DNA of 36,220 nucleotides, taken from an uncultured Bacillota bacterium (GTDB taxonomy: Bacteria > Bacillota_I > Bacilli_A > Izemoplasmatales > UBA1188). The notes below the pieces were generated by a model, which was not told where the DNA came from, made no database searches, and saw nothing but the letters and a program-made list of their open reading frames with translations. Position 1 is the stretch's first letter. Every line of letters begins with the position of its first letter. Shown here in pieces: positions 1 to 6,831 of the stretch. The stretch spans positions 1-36,220 of the forward strand of contig CALCVH010000175.1 in assembly GCA_937907585.1 (NCBI GenBank), written 5' to 3'. The translations under genes were made by a program, and so were the position numbers.

Positions 1-91
1 TTGATGCGTTAAAATCTTCAATATATCTCAAAATATCGATTTCTTTAATGAATGTATTATTTTGTTGCGTTTACTTTTTCAATTAAGTAAC

Positions 92-130
92 TTCATTGAA
101 ACTTCATTGATAGTTTCATAATCAATTCAT
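92..130. repeat. Four TTCAT motifs spaced 11, 12 and 11 nt apart
   Basis: TTCAT occurs at 92-96, 103-107, 115-119 and 126-130. The first two lie in a direct repeat of ACTTCATTGA (90-99 and 101-110). Spacing close to one DNA turn puts the motifs on one face of the helix, as in arrays bound by cooperative regulators. The array lies about 50 nt upstream of the 24-nt shared element. A protein-binding role is inference; in AT-rich DNA some of this could be chance. Confidence 0.4.
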
Positions 131-175
131 GATAATTAAGTAAGAAATATTAATTAATAAAGGAGTTGGCTTTTG

Positions 176-199
176 TAACCACAAAAACCGGTTATAAAA
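176..199 (+). promoter_or_regulatory. Putative operator, copy 1 of a 24-nt shared element
   Basis: This element matches 1207-1230 at 23 of 24 positions. It holds TAACC at 176-180 and GGTTA at 190-194 as an inverted repeat, and a perfect AACCGGTT palindrome at 186-193. A palindrome with central CG is typical of LacI-family operators, while an element upstream of a promoter lacking a good -35 would also suit an AraC-type activator. The distance to the downstream -10 box is the same as at copy 2. The regulator is unknown. Confidence 0.6.
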
Positions 200-227
200 C
201 AACATACCAATCAAATATATTACATTG

Positions 228-250
228 TATAATAGTGTTGCGTCTATAAT
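228..250 (+). promoter_or_regulatory. Probable promoter -10 boxes for the DMT transporter gene
   Basis: Perfect TATAAT hexamers occur at 228-233 and 245-250, 53 to 75 nt upstream of the start at 303. The one at 228 begins 52 nt after the start of the shared element, the same offset as at the next transcription unit. The sequence 17 nt upstream of it (TACCAA, 205-210) is a poor -35, suggesting activator dependence. Which box is used cannot be told from sequence. Confidence 0.5.
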
Positions 251-302
251 AGATAATATTTAATGAATATATTATTTTATAACGTGTTCAAAGGATTACA
301 AT

Positions 303-1166
303 ATGCCATATCTATATTTGTTGTTAACTGTATTTTTATCTTCATCGACATCTATTTTTGGAAAATTTTATAATATTAAAAATAAAGAATATAAAGATCC
401 AATATCAATATACAATTTGATTTTTATAACTAGTGTTCTTATTACGTGGGGAATTATATATTTTATTGATTTTTCATTCAATCTAAATGTGTTAATATAT
501 TCCTTTTTATTTGGATTATTTTTTGTTTTAGCGAACATAGGAACCATTAACGCTATTAAGAATGGTCCTGTGTCTATATCTACATTATTTATTAATCTAT
601 CTCTAATAGTCACATCTATTTGGGGATTATTATTTTGGAATTCACCATTTAAAATTACTACTTTAGTAGGACTATTATTAGCTTCTATCTCAATGTTCTT
701 ATGTATTTTTGAAAAAGGAGAAAACGCTAAAGCATCCATAAAATGGATATTATTTGTACTTTTATCTTTCTTAGGAAACGCAGGATGCGCTATCGTTCAA
801 AAAACACAACAAATAGTTTTTAATGGAGAATATGGAAAGATGACAATGTTCTTCGCAACACTCGTTTCATCTATTTTCTTTTTAATAGTATTTATTGTAA
901 AGAAGAAAGAAAATTTAAAAGATATAGTTAGAAACAAATGGTATTTTCCTCTTCTTGCAGGAGTCGGTAATGCGCTTCTTAATACTTTTGTAATAATATT
1001 AGCTTCAACATCCCTTTCACCAAGCTTAATATATCCTACAATTGGTGTTGGAGGATTAATATTTGTTTTGATAATATCTATATTTGTTTTTAAAGAAAAA
1101 ATAAAATTGGTAAAATGGATCGGGATTGTTATAGGAATAATAAGTACCATCCTATTAGCTTTATAA
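303..1166 (+). CDS. DMT superfamily (EamA-like) membrane transporter
   Basis: This 287-residue protein is almost entirely hydrophobic, with about ten predicted membrane segments in two halves, the usual size and topology of EamA/DMT metabolite carriers. Features seen include an N-terminal segment ending in a polar stretch, charged cytoplasmic loops (KKKEN near residue 200) and a short C-terminal helix following FKEKIK. AAGGA at 291-295 is spaced well for the ATG at 303. DMT proteins move small metabolites, amino acids or sugars, but the substrate cannot be read from sequence. The gene is a single transcription unit, with its own control region and a terminator at 1173-1204. It shares an upstream element with the glycosidase operon that follows, so uptake or export of a product of that pathway is plausible inference. 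Confidence 0.85.
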   Translation: MPYLYLLLTVFLSSSTSIFGKFYNIKNKEYKDPISIYNLIFITSVLITWGIIYFIDFSFNLNVLIYSFLFGLFFVLANIGTINAIKNGPVSISTLFINLSLIVTSIWGLLFWNSPFKITTLVGLLLASISMFLCIFEKGENAKASIKWILFVLLSFLGNAGCAIVQKTQQIVFNGEYGKMTMFFATLVSSIFFLIVFIVKKKENLKDIVRNKWYFPLLAGVGNALLNTFVIILASTSLSPSLIYPTIGVGGLIFVLIISIFVFKEKIKLVKWIGIVIGIISTILLAL

Positions 1167-1172
1167 AAGAAT

Positions 1173-1204
1173 AAAAGATATTGGTTAAATTTCAATGTCT
1201 TTTT
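1173..1204 (+). terminator. Intrinsic terminator after the DMT gene
   Basis: AAAAGATATTG (1173-1183) pairs with CAATGTCTTTT (1193-1203) through one G-U pair, around a 9-nt loop, and runs into a short T tract ending at 1204. It begins 7 nt after the stop codon and separates the transporter gene from the glycosidase operon. Confidence 0.7.
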
Positions 1205-1206
1205 AA

Positions 1207-1230
1207 TAACCACAAAAACCAGTTATAAAA
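1207..1230 (+). promoter_or_regulatory. Putative operator, copy 2 of the 24-nt shared element
   Basis: Identical to 176-199 except for one base (A for G at 1221), which breaks the central palindrome and turns the right arm from GGTTA into AGTTA. It lies immediately after the terminator and upstream of the glycosidase operon, implying co-regulation of this operon with the transporter gene. Basis: direct comparison of the two sites; function is inferred. Confidence 0.6.
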
Positions 1231-1258
1231 GAGAAGTGATTTATTCGTAAATACATTA

Positions 1259-1264
1259 TAGAAT
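1259..1264 (+). promoter_or_regulatory. Probable -10 box of the GH35/GH20/isomerase operon
   Basis: TAGAAT at 1259-1264 lies 52 nt after the start of the shared element, exactly the offset of TATAAT at 228-233. Both are preceded by TACATT 22 nt after the element ends. No good -35 hexamer is visible 17 nt upstream. Start codon 1298 lies 33 nt downstream, with GAGGAA as the ribosome site just before it. Confidence 0.45.
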
Positions 1265-1297
1265 ATTATTGTAAATAACTTTTTATAGAGGAACATT

Positions 1298-3397
1298 ATG
1301 AGATTCGAATATAAAAACAAACATTTTTATAAGAATGGTAAAGAATTTTATCTTATAGGCGGAGAAATAGCGTATTTTAGAATAGATGATAAAGATTTAA
1401 AGAATAGAATGTCTTTATTTAAAAAAGCTCATGGAAACACTGTTCTAACATCAATTCCCTGGAGCGTTCATGAAAAAGAGGAAGGCATAATTCTTTTTGA
1501 TAATGAAAATGAAACTAATTTAAAATATTTTTTAGAATGTGCTAAATCACTTGATTTATTGGTCTATCTTAGACTTGGACCACTAGTATATACAGAATTA
1601 ATAAATGGTGGAGTTCCTGAGTGGTTATTTGAAAAATATCCAAATACTAGATGTCAAAGGAAAGATGGAACCTTTATTAATGAATTAAGTTATTTAAATC
1701 CTAATAGTTTATTAAAATTTAAACCATTCTTTAAATCGATTTTAAATGAAATAAAACCATACTTGGTTTCGAATGGCGGACCTGTAGCTATCCTTCAATT
1801 AGATAATGAGTTAGGTGGAATCCATACATGGAATGGAACTTTAGATTATAATAGAGAAGCAATGGGATTTTTAAAAGAAGATGGTATATACACGAAATAT
1901 ATTACAAATAAGTATAAAGATATAAAAACGCTAAATAAATCGTATGGAACTAACTATAATGAATTCAAAGAGATTGATCCATGCGTATTAAATGTTGAGG
2001 GCGAGTATAAAGCAAGATTTGAAAAAGATTATCATGATTTTTATTGTAAATCTTTATCTATCTTTTATCAAAAATTATTATCTTGGGTTAGAGAAGAAGG
2101 AATAAAAGAAATAGTTTGTGCTAATGCTGCAAATGCATATCTTTTAAATTATATGAAAGAGCTATCTTTTGATTTATCTAACGAAAACTTCTTTATCGGT
2201 TTTGATAATTACTATTGTCTTGATGTTAATTGGCAGAATGTTTCTCCGACTCCTAAATGGTATATGAAAAATTTATATGCAGCAGATGCGCTTAATGAGA
2301 TGGGATATCCATTCATTACTTTAGAAATGCAGTTAGGTTCTTATTCAGAAATGCCTCCAGTACTGGAAGAAAATGTATATGAGTGGGGAATGTTGAATAT
2401 TGCTTTAGGAATGAAAGGAATAAGTTATTATCTATTTGCTGGTGGGAATAATCCATATAACTTAGGCTCTACAAGCGAAATATATGATTGTCAGGCTCCG
2501 ATCAGATATGATGGCGTCATTAGAGACCATTATTATTCTTTTAAAAAGATTAATAAATTTATTATTGATAATAAATGGTTATTAAATGCTGAAAGAGTTA
2601 ATTCTGTTCAACTCGGTTATGAGTGGCAATCAATGAGAGGAAACGATTACGTTAAAAATCTTAATCTATCAAACACTTTATTATGTGAAGACAATTTAAT
2701 TAAATGCTTATCATATACATTGATGTCTTCATCATATAGCTACTGTTTTAAAGAGCTAACGAATGAACTAAATATATCTAAACCATTAATTGTAATGGGA
2801 ACTGACAATATGTCTACTAAAGCTCAAGAGAATATAGTTAATTTTATTAAAAATGGTGGTAACGTTCTATTTATGAATACATTACCTTATTTAGATAATT
2901 CGTTCAATAAATGTACTATATTAAAAGATTATATAGGAGATATAAAAGAGTCTAGTAATACATCTAGACAGTTTTATATAACTTTTAACAATAAAAAAAT
3001 ATATATGACAATAAACAATAGAATAATGGAGACTTATCCTAGTGATGCTAGAGTGTTTGCATATAACGATAAAGGCGCATTAGGAATAGAATTAAAGAGA
3101 GGAAAAGGCAAAATACTCTATTTTAATGGATATTGGAATTTAGAAAATACTATGCAAGTAAACGCTACGGAAGAGATATTAGCTTTGTTTAATACTAAGA
3201 AAAATGTGTATCATTCAAATCCAAATATTTACGCGCTAGTGTTATCAGATGGAACAAATAAAGGATTATTTTTAATAAACTTATATACTGGTAAACAGAC
3301 AAGCGACATTAAAGTATATGACAACAATAAAATTATTGATATTGGTAATGTTAAATTAAATGCGTCATCTGTTAAATTTATTAAGCTTGGAGAATGA
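1298..3397 (+). CDS. GH35-like beta-galactosidase, cytoplasmic
   Basis: This 699-residue protein has a GH35-type TIM barrel. The stretch RLGPLVYTE followed by GGVPEWL (residues 92-110) matches the family motif R-GP-x-x-x-x-E-x-x-x-GG-x-P-x-WL. ILQLDNELGG places the general acid/base at Glu171, and ITLEMQLG places the likely nucleophile at Glu343. The C-terminal 300 residues look like the beta-rich accessory domains of this class, with a glutamine-amidotransferase-like fold possible around 490-560. There is no signal peptide, so it should act on imported oligosaccharides, releasing terminal beta-galactose. It is first in an operon; its stop is one base from the next start. Both catalytic glutamates are present, but surrounding residues diverge from classical GH35 enzymes, so the sugar specificity may differ. 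Confidence 0.8.
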   Translation: MRFEYKNKHFYKNGKEFYLIGGEIAYFRIDDKDLKNRMSLFKKAHGNTVLTSIPWSVHEKEEGIILFDNENETNLKYFLECAKSLDLLVYLRLGPLVYTELINGGVPEWLFEKYPNTRCQRKDGTFINELSYLNPNSLLKFKPFFKSILNEIKPYLVSNGGPVAILQLDNELGGIHTWNGTLDYNREAMGFLKEDGIYTKYITNKYKDIKTLNKSYGTNYNEFKEIDPCVLNVEGEYKARFEKDYHDFYCKSLSIFYQKLLSWVREEGIKEIVCANAANAYLLNYMKELSFDLSNENFFIGFDNYYCLDVNWQNVSPTPKWYMKNLYAADALNEMGYPFITLEMQLGSYSEMPPVLEENVYEWGMLNIALGMKGISYYLFAGGNNPYNLGSTSEIYDCQAPIRYDGVIRDHYYSFKKINKFIIDNKWLLNAERVNSVQLGYEWQSMRGNDYVKNLNLSNTLLCEDNLIKCLSYTLMSSSYSYCFKELTNELNISKPLIVMGTDNMSTKAQENIVNFIKNGGNVLFMNTLPYLDNSFNKCTILKDYIGDIKESSNTSRQFYITFNNKKIYMTINNRIMETYPSDARVFAYNDKGALGIELKRGKGKILYFNGYWNLENTMQVNATEEILALFNTKKNVYHSNPNIYALVLSDGTNKGLFLINLYTGKQTSDIKVYDNNKIIDIGNVKLNASSVKFIKLGE

Positions 3398-3398
3398 T

Positions 3399-4991
3399 AT
3401 GATTAAAAGACTTGGAATAATGATTGATTGTTCAAGAGATGCTGTATATAGAGTAAACACGCTTAAAAGATTCATAGATATTATCTCTAAAATGGGGTTT
3501 AATACATTAATGTTATATACAGAAGACACATACTCTTTAGATAATGAACCATATTTTGGATATATGAGAGGAAGATATTCTAATTCTGAAATTAAAGAGT
3601 TAGATGATTATGCATATAGTAAAAACATAGAGCTAATTCCTTGTATTCAGACGCTTGCGCATCTATCAAGTGTTTGTAGGTGGCAAGAATATTCTAATGA
3701 ATGTGTTGACGGGAACGATTCCTTATTAGTTGGCGCCAACAAAACACATGAGCTTATAGAAAAGATGTTTAAATGGGCTAATGAATGTTTTAGGTCAAAA
3801 TATATTCATATTGGTATGGATGAGGCTTTTTCGGTAGGAACGGGTAGATATTTAAACGATTTTGGATATGAACCACAATATAAAATATTATATAAACATT
3901 TACTAAGAATAGAGGAAATAGCGAAAAAATACAATAAAATCTGTTTGCTTTGGTCAGATATGTTTGTAAAAAACGCAAACAACGGCGAATATTACCCAAA
4001 TGAGTTTAAAATGACTCAAGAAATCATAGATTCAATTCCAAAAGATATGGAATTAATATATTGGGATTATAACCATACTGATAAAGAACATTTTTTAAAA
4101 CAAATTGAACGACATAAAAAATTTAATAATAAATTATGGTTTTCTGGTGCTGTTTGGAGCAATCTTGGCTTTTCTCCACATACAGAATATTCCAATAAGT
4201 GTTTAAACGCATCAATTAATGCTTGTTTAGAAAAAGATATAGAAAATATTCTGATTACTTCTTGGAAGGATGATGGTGCTGAATCATCTTTGTTTGTAAT
4301 TTTAAGAACACTAGCTTATGTATCATCTATTGTATATAAGAATGATGAAAAAGAAATATTTGAGAATGCCACAGGTTGGAGTTATGACGATTTTAAATTA
4401 TTGGATTTGCCAGATTATGTTTATGGGGAACCATCTTTAAATAATCCGTGTAAATACGGGTTATATAATGACCCATTCCTTGGACTATTAGATTATCACT
4501 TGAAAGAAATTGATAAAGATTATTTTAATAAATTATCTACTGATTTATATAATGCTTCAAGAAATAAAGAATATGAATATATATTTGATACAATCATAAA
4601 ACTTTGTAATGTAATGAAATTCAAGATGGATTTAGGGCTTATAACTAGAAAAGCCTACAAGGAAAATGATGTTTCTAAATTGAAAGATTTAGTAGATAAC
4701 GTATATCCTAGTTTAGAAAATAGCATAGAAGAACTTCATATTGCGTTCTTTAATCAATGGATAAAAGAATGCAAATTTAATGGTTTTGAAGTTCATGACA
4801 TTAGATTAGGCGGTCTTAAAGAAAGAATAAAACATTGTAGAGAAATGCTGATTAAATATCTTAATAAAGAAGTAAAAGAAATTGAACCATTAGAGGAAGA
4901 AATTCTTCCTTATGAATTAAATAAAGAAAAAGGAGAAGGAGTGCTTTTAAGTATCTGGATGATGACATCCATGACTAAGCCTTGGAATTAA
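3399..4991 (+). CDS. GH20-like beta-N-acetylhexosaminidase, cytoplasmic
   Basis: A 530-residue protein starting at ATG 3399, one base after the upstream stop, with GGAG at 3389-3392. Residues 20-45 (TLKRFIDIISKMGFNTLMLYTED) resemble the first barrel strand of GH20 enzymes, and HIGMDE (residues 137-142) is the GH20 H-x-G-x-DE signature with Asp141/Glu142 as catalytic pair. Later strands carry LLWSDMF and ITSWKDDG, also family-like. There is no signal peptide and no separate N-terminal GH20b domain, so it resembles compact hexosaminidase D-type proteins. Expected role: removal of terminal beta-GlcNAc or beta-GalNAc from oligosaccharides in the cytoplasm, together with the neighbouring GH35-like enzyme. 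The C-terminal 180 residues are helical. Exact specificity is inferred. Confidence 0.78.
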   Translation: MIKRLGIMIDCSRDAVYRVNTLKRFIDIISKMGFNTLMLYTEDTYSLDNEPYFGYMRGRYSNSEIKELDDYAYSKNIELIPCIQTLAHLSSVCRWQEYSNECVDGNDSLLVGANKTHELIEKMFKWANECFRSKYIHIGMDEAFSVGTGRYLNDFGYEPQYKILYKHLLRIEEIAKKYNKICLLWSDMFVKNANNGEYYPNEFKMTQEIIDSIPKDMELIYWDYNHTDKEHFLKQIERHKKFNNKLWFSGAVWSNLGFSPHTEYSNKCLNASINACLEKDIENILITSWKDDGAESSLFVILRTLAYVSSIVYKNDEKEIFENATGWSYDDFKLLDLPDYVYGEPSLNNPCKYGLYNDPFLGLLDYHLKEIDKDYFNKLSTDLYNASRNKEYEYIFDTIIKLCNVMKFKMDLGLITRKAYKENDVSKLKDLVDNVYPSLENSIEELHIAFFNQWIKECKFNGFEVHDIRLGGLKERIKHCREMLIKYLNKEVKEIEPLEEEILPYELNKEKGEGVLLSIWMMTSMTKPWN

Positions 4992-4992
4992 T

Positions 4993-6471
4993 ATGATTAA
5001 AGTAGGTTTATATTCTTGCGGATTACATACATATTGGGATCAATTTGATGGTTTAAAAGAAAGATTAATTGGATATTGTAATTATATCGCCAAACGAATA
5101 GAAGAAGAAAATGGTGTTACAGTTTGTAACTATGGAATGGTTGATTCATTTGAAAAAGGCATGGAATGTGGTGAATATTTTCTTAAAGAAAATGTTTCTA
5201 TTATATTTATGCATGTCGCAACATATTCGCCTTCATCAAATTGTTTGCCTATTCATAAAACATGTAAAGCTAAAACCGTTATACTTAATTTACAGCCATC
5301 TATAAAAATCAATTATGATATGACAGATACTGGTGAATGGCTAGCTCATTGTAATGCGTGTGCTGTACCTGAAATGACAAATTGTTTGAGAAGAGCCAAC
5401 ATTGATTTTGATATAGTTAATGGTCTTCTAGGATTGAAAGAAAATCCGAAATTAACTAAAACAAATGAAATTACAGTTGATAGAATAGAATCAATCAATG
5501 CGTGGAAAAAGATAAATGAATGGGTAAAAGCTGCAAAACTTGTTGGTTCATTAAAAGGGAAAGTATTTGGCTTTCTTGGAAACTATTATGATGGAATGCT
5601 TGATATGTATAGTGATTTTACTTTACTTATGAGTAAGTTTGATATTCATATTAAAATTCTAGAAATGTGTGATGTAAAAAGGAATTTTGATAAGGTAACT
5701 GATAAAGAAATAGAAAAGATGCTTGAAGTAATTAAGGACAGATTCCAGATTGGCGGTGTTAAAAGCAACGCTCAAGAGATTAAGATGCCTACAACTGAAC
5801 AACTTAATTATTCAAGCAAAGTAGCATGTGCGTTAGAAAGACTAAAAGATGAATATAGTCTTGATGCGCTAGCTTATTATTATCATGGGACAGATGGATA
5901 TGAATATGAAGAAATACAATCAGGATTCATTGTTGGATGTTCTTTGTTGACTATGAACCATGTTCCTGCAGCAGGAGAAGCAGATATAAAAACATGTATC
6001 GCAATGAAGATATGTGATCTATTATCGCTCGGAGGCTCGTTCTGCGAAATTGTTACAACTGATTATGATAAAGGAACAATTTTAATTGGTCACGACGGTC
6101 CTTTCCATATTGATATAGCACAGGATAAACCAATTTTAAGAGGCATGGAAGTTTATCATGGAAAGAAAGGAAAGGGAATAAGTGTTGAAGCAAAAGTAAA
6201 AAACGGTCCAGTTACTACCCTTGGAATAGCACAAGACGAAAATGGAAAGATCAAATTTATAGTATCTGAAGGAATCGCAAAAGACTATGAAATTATGAAG
6301 ATTGGTAACACTCAAACACATGTAGATTTTGGAATGTTGCCAGATGAATATATGGATAAATGGTTTATTAATGCGCCAACTCATCATTTCGCGCTTTCAA
6401 TCGGACACAATAAAGATCTATTATTAAAAATAAGCAAATTACTAGAAATAGAAACTGTTGTAGTTAATTAA
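4993..6471 (+). CDS. L-arabinose/L-fucose isomerase superfamily protein
   Basis: A 492-residue protein, the usual length of AraA. The N-terminal half has FMHVATYSPSS (72-82), resembling the AraA stretch around its MHTFSP motif. The C-terminal half has AAGEADIKT (327-334, Glu329), ILIGHDGP (His367) and APTHHFALS (His464/465). These line up with the Mn-binding Glu and His residues of AraA, and a further Glu at 306/307 could be the fourth ligand. The family interconverts aldoses and ketoses. Here the natural sugar is unclear: no matching kinase or epimerase is nearby, and sequence between the motifs is divergent. It is last in the GH35-GH20 operon, one base after the previous stop, so it probably handles a monosaccharide released by those enzymes. 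Confidence 0.75.
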   Translation: MIKVGLYSCGLHTYWDQFDGLKERLIGYCNYIAKRIEEENGVTVCNYGMVDSFEKGMECGEYFLKENVSIIFMHVATYSPSSNCLPIHKTCKAKTVILNLQPSIKINYDMTDTGEWLAHCNACAVPEMTNCLRRANIDFDIVNGLLGLKENPKLTKTNEITVDRIESINAWKKINEWVKAAKLVGSLKGKVFGFLGNYYDGMLDMYSDFTLLMSKFDIHIKILEMCDVKRNFDKVTDKEIEKMLEVIKDRFQIGGVKSNAQEIKMPTTEQLNYSSKVACALERLKDEYSLDALAYYYHGTDGYEYEEIQSGFIVGCSLLTMNHVPAAGEADIKTCIAMKICDLLSLGGSFCEIVTTDYDKGTILIGHDGPFHIDIAQDKPILRGMEVYHGKKGKGISVEAKVKNGPVTTLGIAQDENGKIKFIVSEGIAKDYEIMKIGNTQTHVDFGMLPDEYMDKWFINAPTHHFALSIGHNKDLLLKISKLLEIETVVVN

Positions 6472-6480
6472 TATAGTAAC

Positions 6481-6555
6481 TATGCGTAAATATTGCGCAC
6501 GATAAAAAATATAAGGCGCAAATTTTGCGCATTTATAATTGACAATATGCGCAAT
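6481..6555. repeat. Nested TTGCGCA/TGCGCAA palindromes
   Basis: ATTGCGCA (6492-6499) is inverted relative to TGCGCAAT (6548-6555), and between them lies a perfect 15-nt odd palindrome GCGCAAA-T-TTTGCGC (6516-6530). A degenerate copy TGCGTAA sits at 6483-6489. Four to five copies of one core within 75 nt of otherwise AT-rich DNA suggest a regulator-binding cluster or a branched RNA 3' end. It lies between the isomerase stop and the intrinsic terminator, so it would be in that operon's 3' UTR unless a promoter for the next operon lies within. Confidence 0.5.
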
Positions 6556-6570
6556 CTTTAAATGATAAGC

Positions 6571-6597
6571 AAAGACGAGATTTATGCTCGTTTTTTT
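6571..6597 (+). terminator. Intrinsic terminator of the GH35-GH20-isomerase operon
   Basis: ACGAG (6575-6579) pairs with CTCGT (6587-6591) around a 7-nt loop. The stem extends through a G-T pair and A-T pairs to flanking AAA and T runs, and seven T residues follow at 6591-6597. This is a compact, typical rho-independent terminator about 100 nt after the isomerase stop. Confidence 0.8.
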
Positions 6598-6831
6598 CTG
6601 TGTGCACTTTATTTAACGAAATAATACGGAGCTTTCTAATAGCCTTCTATACTTTTAAAAACTTAAATTATTCATATTATAATTAAATTTTTAATATAAA
6701 CAATCAAAGAAAATAATCAAATGCCTAATATTTTCTAGTTTTACTTGATTTTTTCTATTGTTTGTTTTAGGCAAATCATTAATAATTCAATTGAAGAAAC
6801 CTATTTATTAATTTTGAACGGAGATGTTTTT
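6598..6831 (+). promoter_or_regulatory. Leader of the second operon, promoter not resolved
   Basis: No gene is seen here. A TATAAT box at 6678-6683 and a TATACT box at 6648-6653 are candidate -10 sites, both without a convincing -35. TGCCTAA (6722-6728) is inverted relative to TTAGGCA (6767-6773) with a 38-nt spacer. This could be an operator pair or a long hairpin in the mRNA leader. No known riboswitch or T-box was recognised. Confidence 0.4.

Larger units (their letters stand above)
1..302. other. Non-coding leader region upstream of the DMT transporter gene
   Basis: No convincing gene is seen in this 302-base stretch. Short open frames touch the left edge: a plus frame open from base 3 to a stop near 114, and a minus frame open from about 70 to base 1 without an ATG. 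Either could be the tail or head of a neighbouring gene, but neither can be supported. The stretch does hold four helically spaced TTCAT motifs, a 24-nt element that recurs before the next operon, and two TATAAT boxes. It therefore looks mainly regulatory. Confidence 0.55.

Noticed and set aside
1..114. Open frames at the left edge (plus frame ending near 114; minus frame with a KEIDILRYIEDFNAS-like peptide)
   Set aside because: Too short, no start codon with a ribosome site on the minus strand, and no recognisable protein; may be a gene edge but cannot be supported.
368..1213. Minus-strand open frames opposite the DMT gene
   Set aside because: They are antisense to a clear membrane protein gene, lack ribosome sites and have no protein-like domain pattern.
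3360..3398. Longer start of the GH20-like gene at 3360
   Set aside because: It would overlap the GH35-like gene by 38 nt and lacks a ribosome site; ATG 3399 has GGAG at proper spacing.
6745..6831. Upstream start of the block C lipoprotein
   Set aside because: It would place 29 residues before a typical lipoprotein signal peptide; ATG 6832 has a ribosome site.
6598..6831. Riboswitch or T-box in the block C leader
   Set aside because: No conserved core recognised; only AT-rich sequence and one long-spaced inverted repeat.
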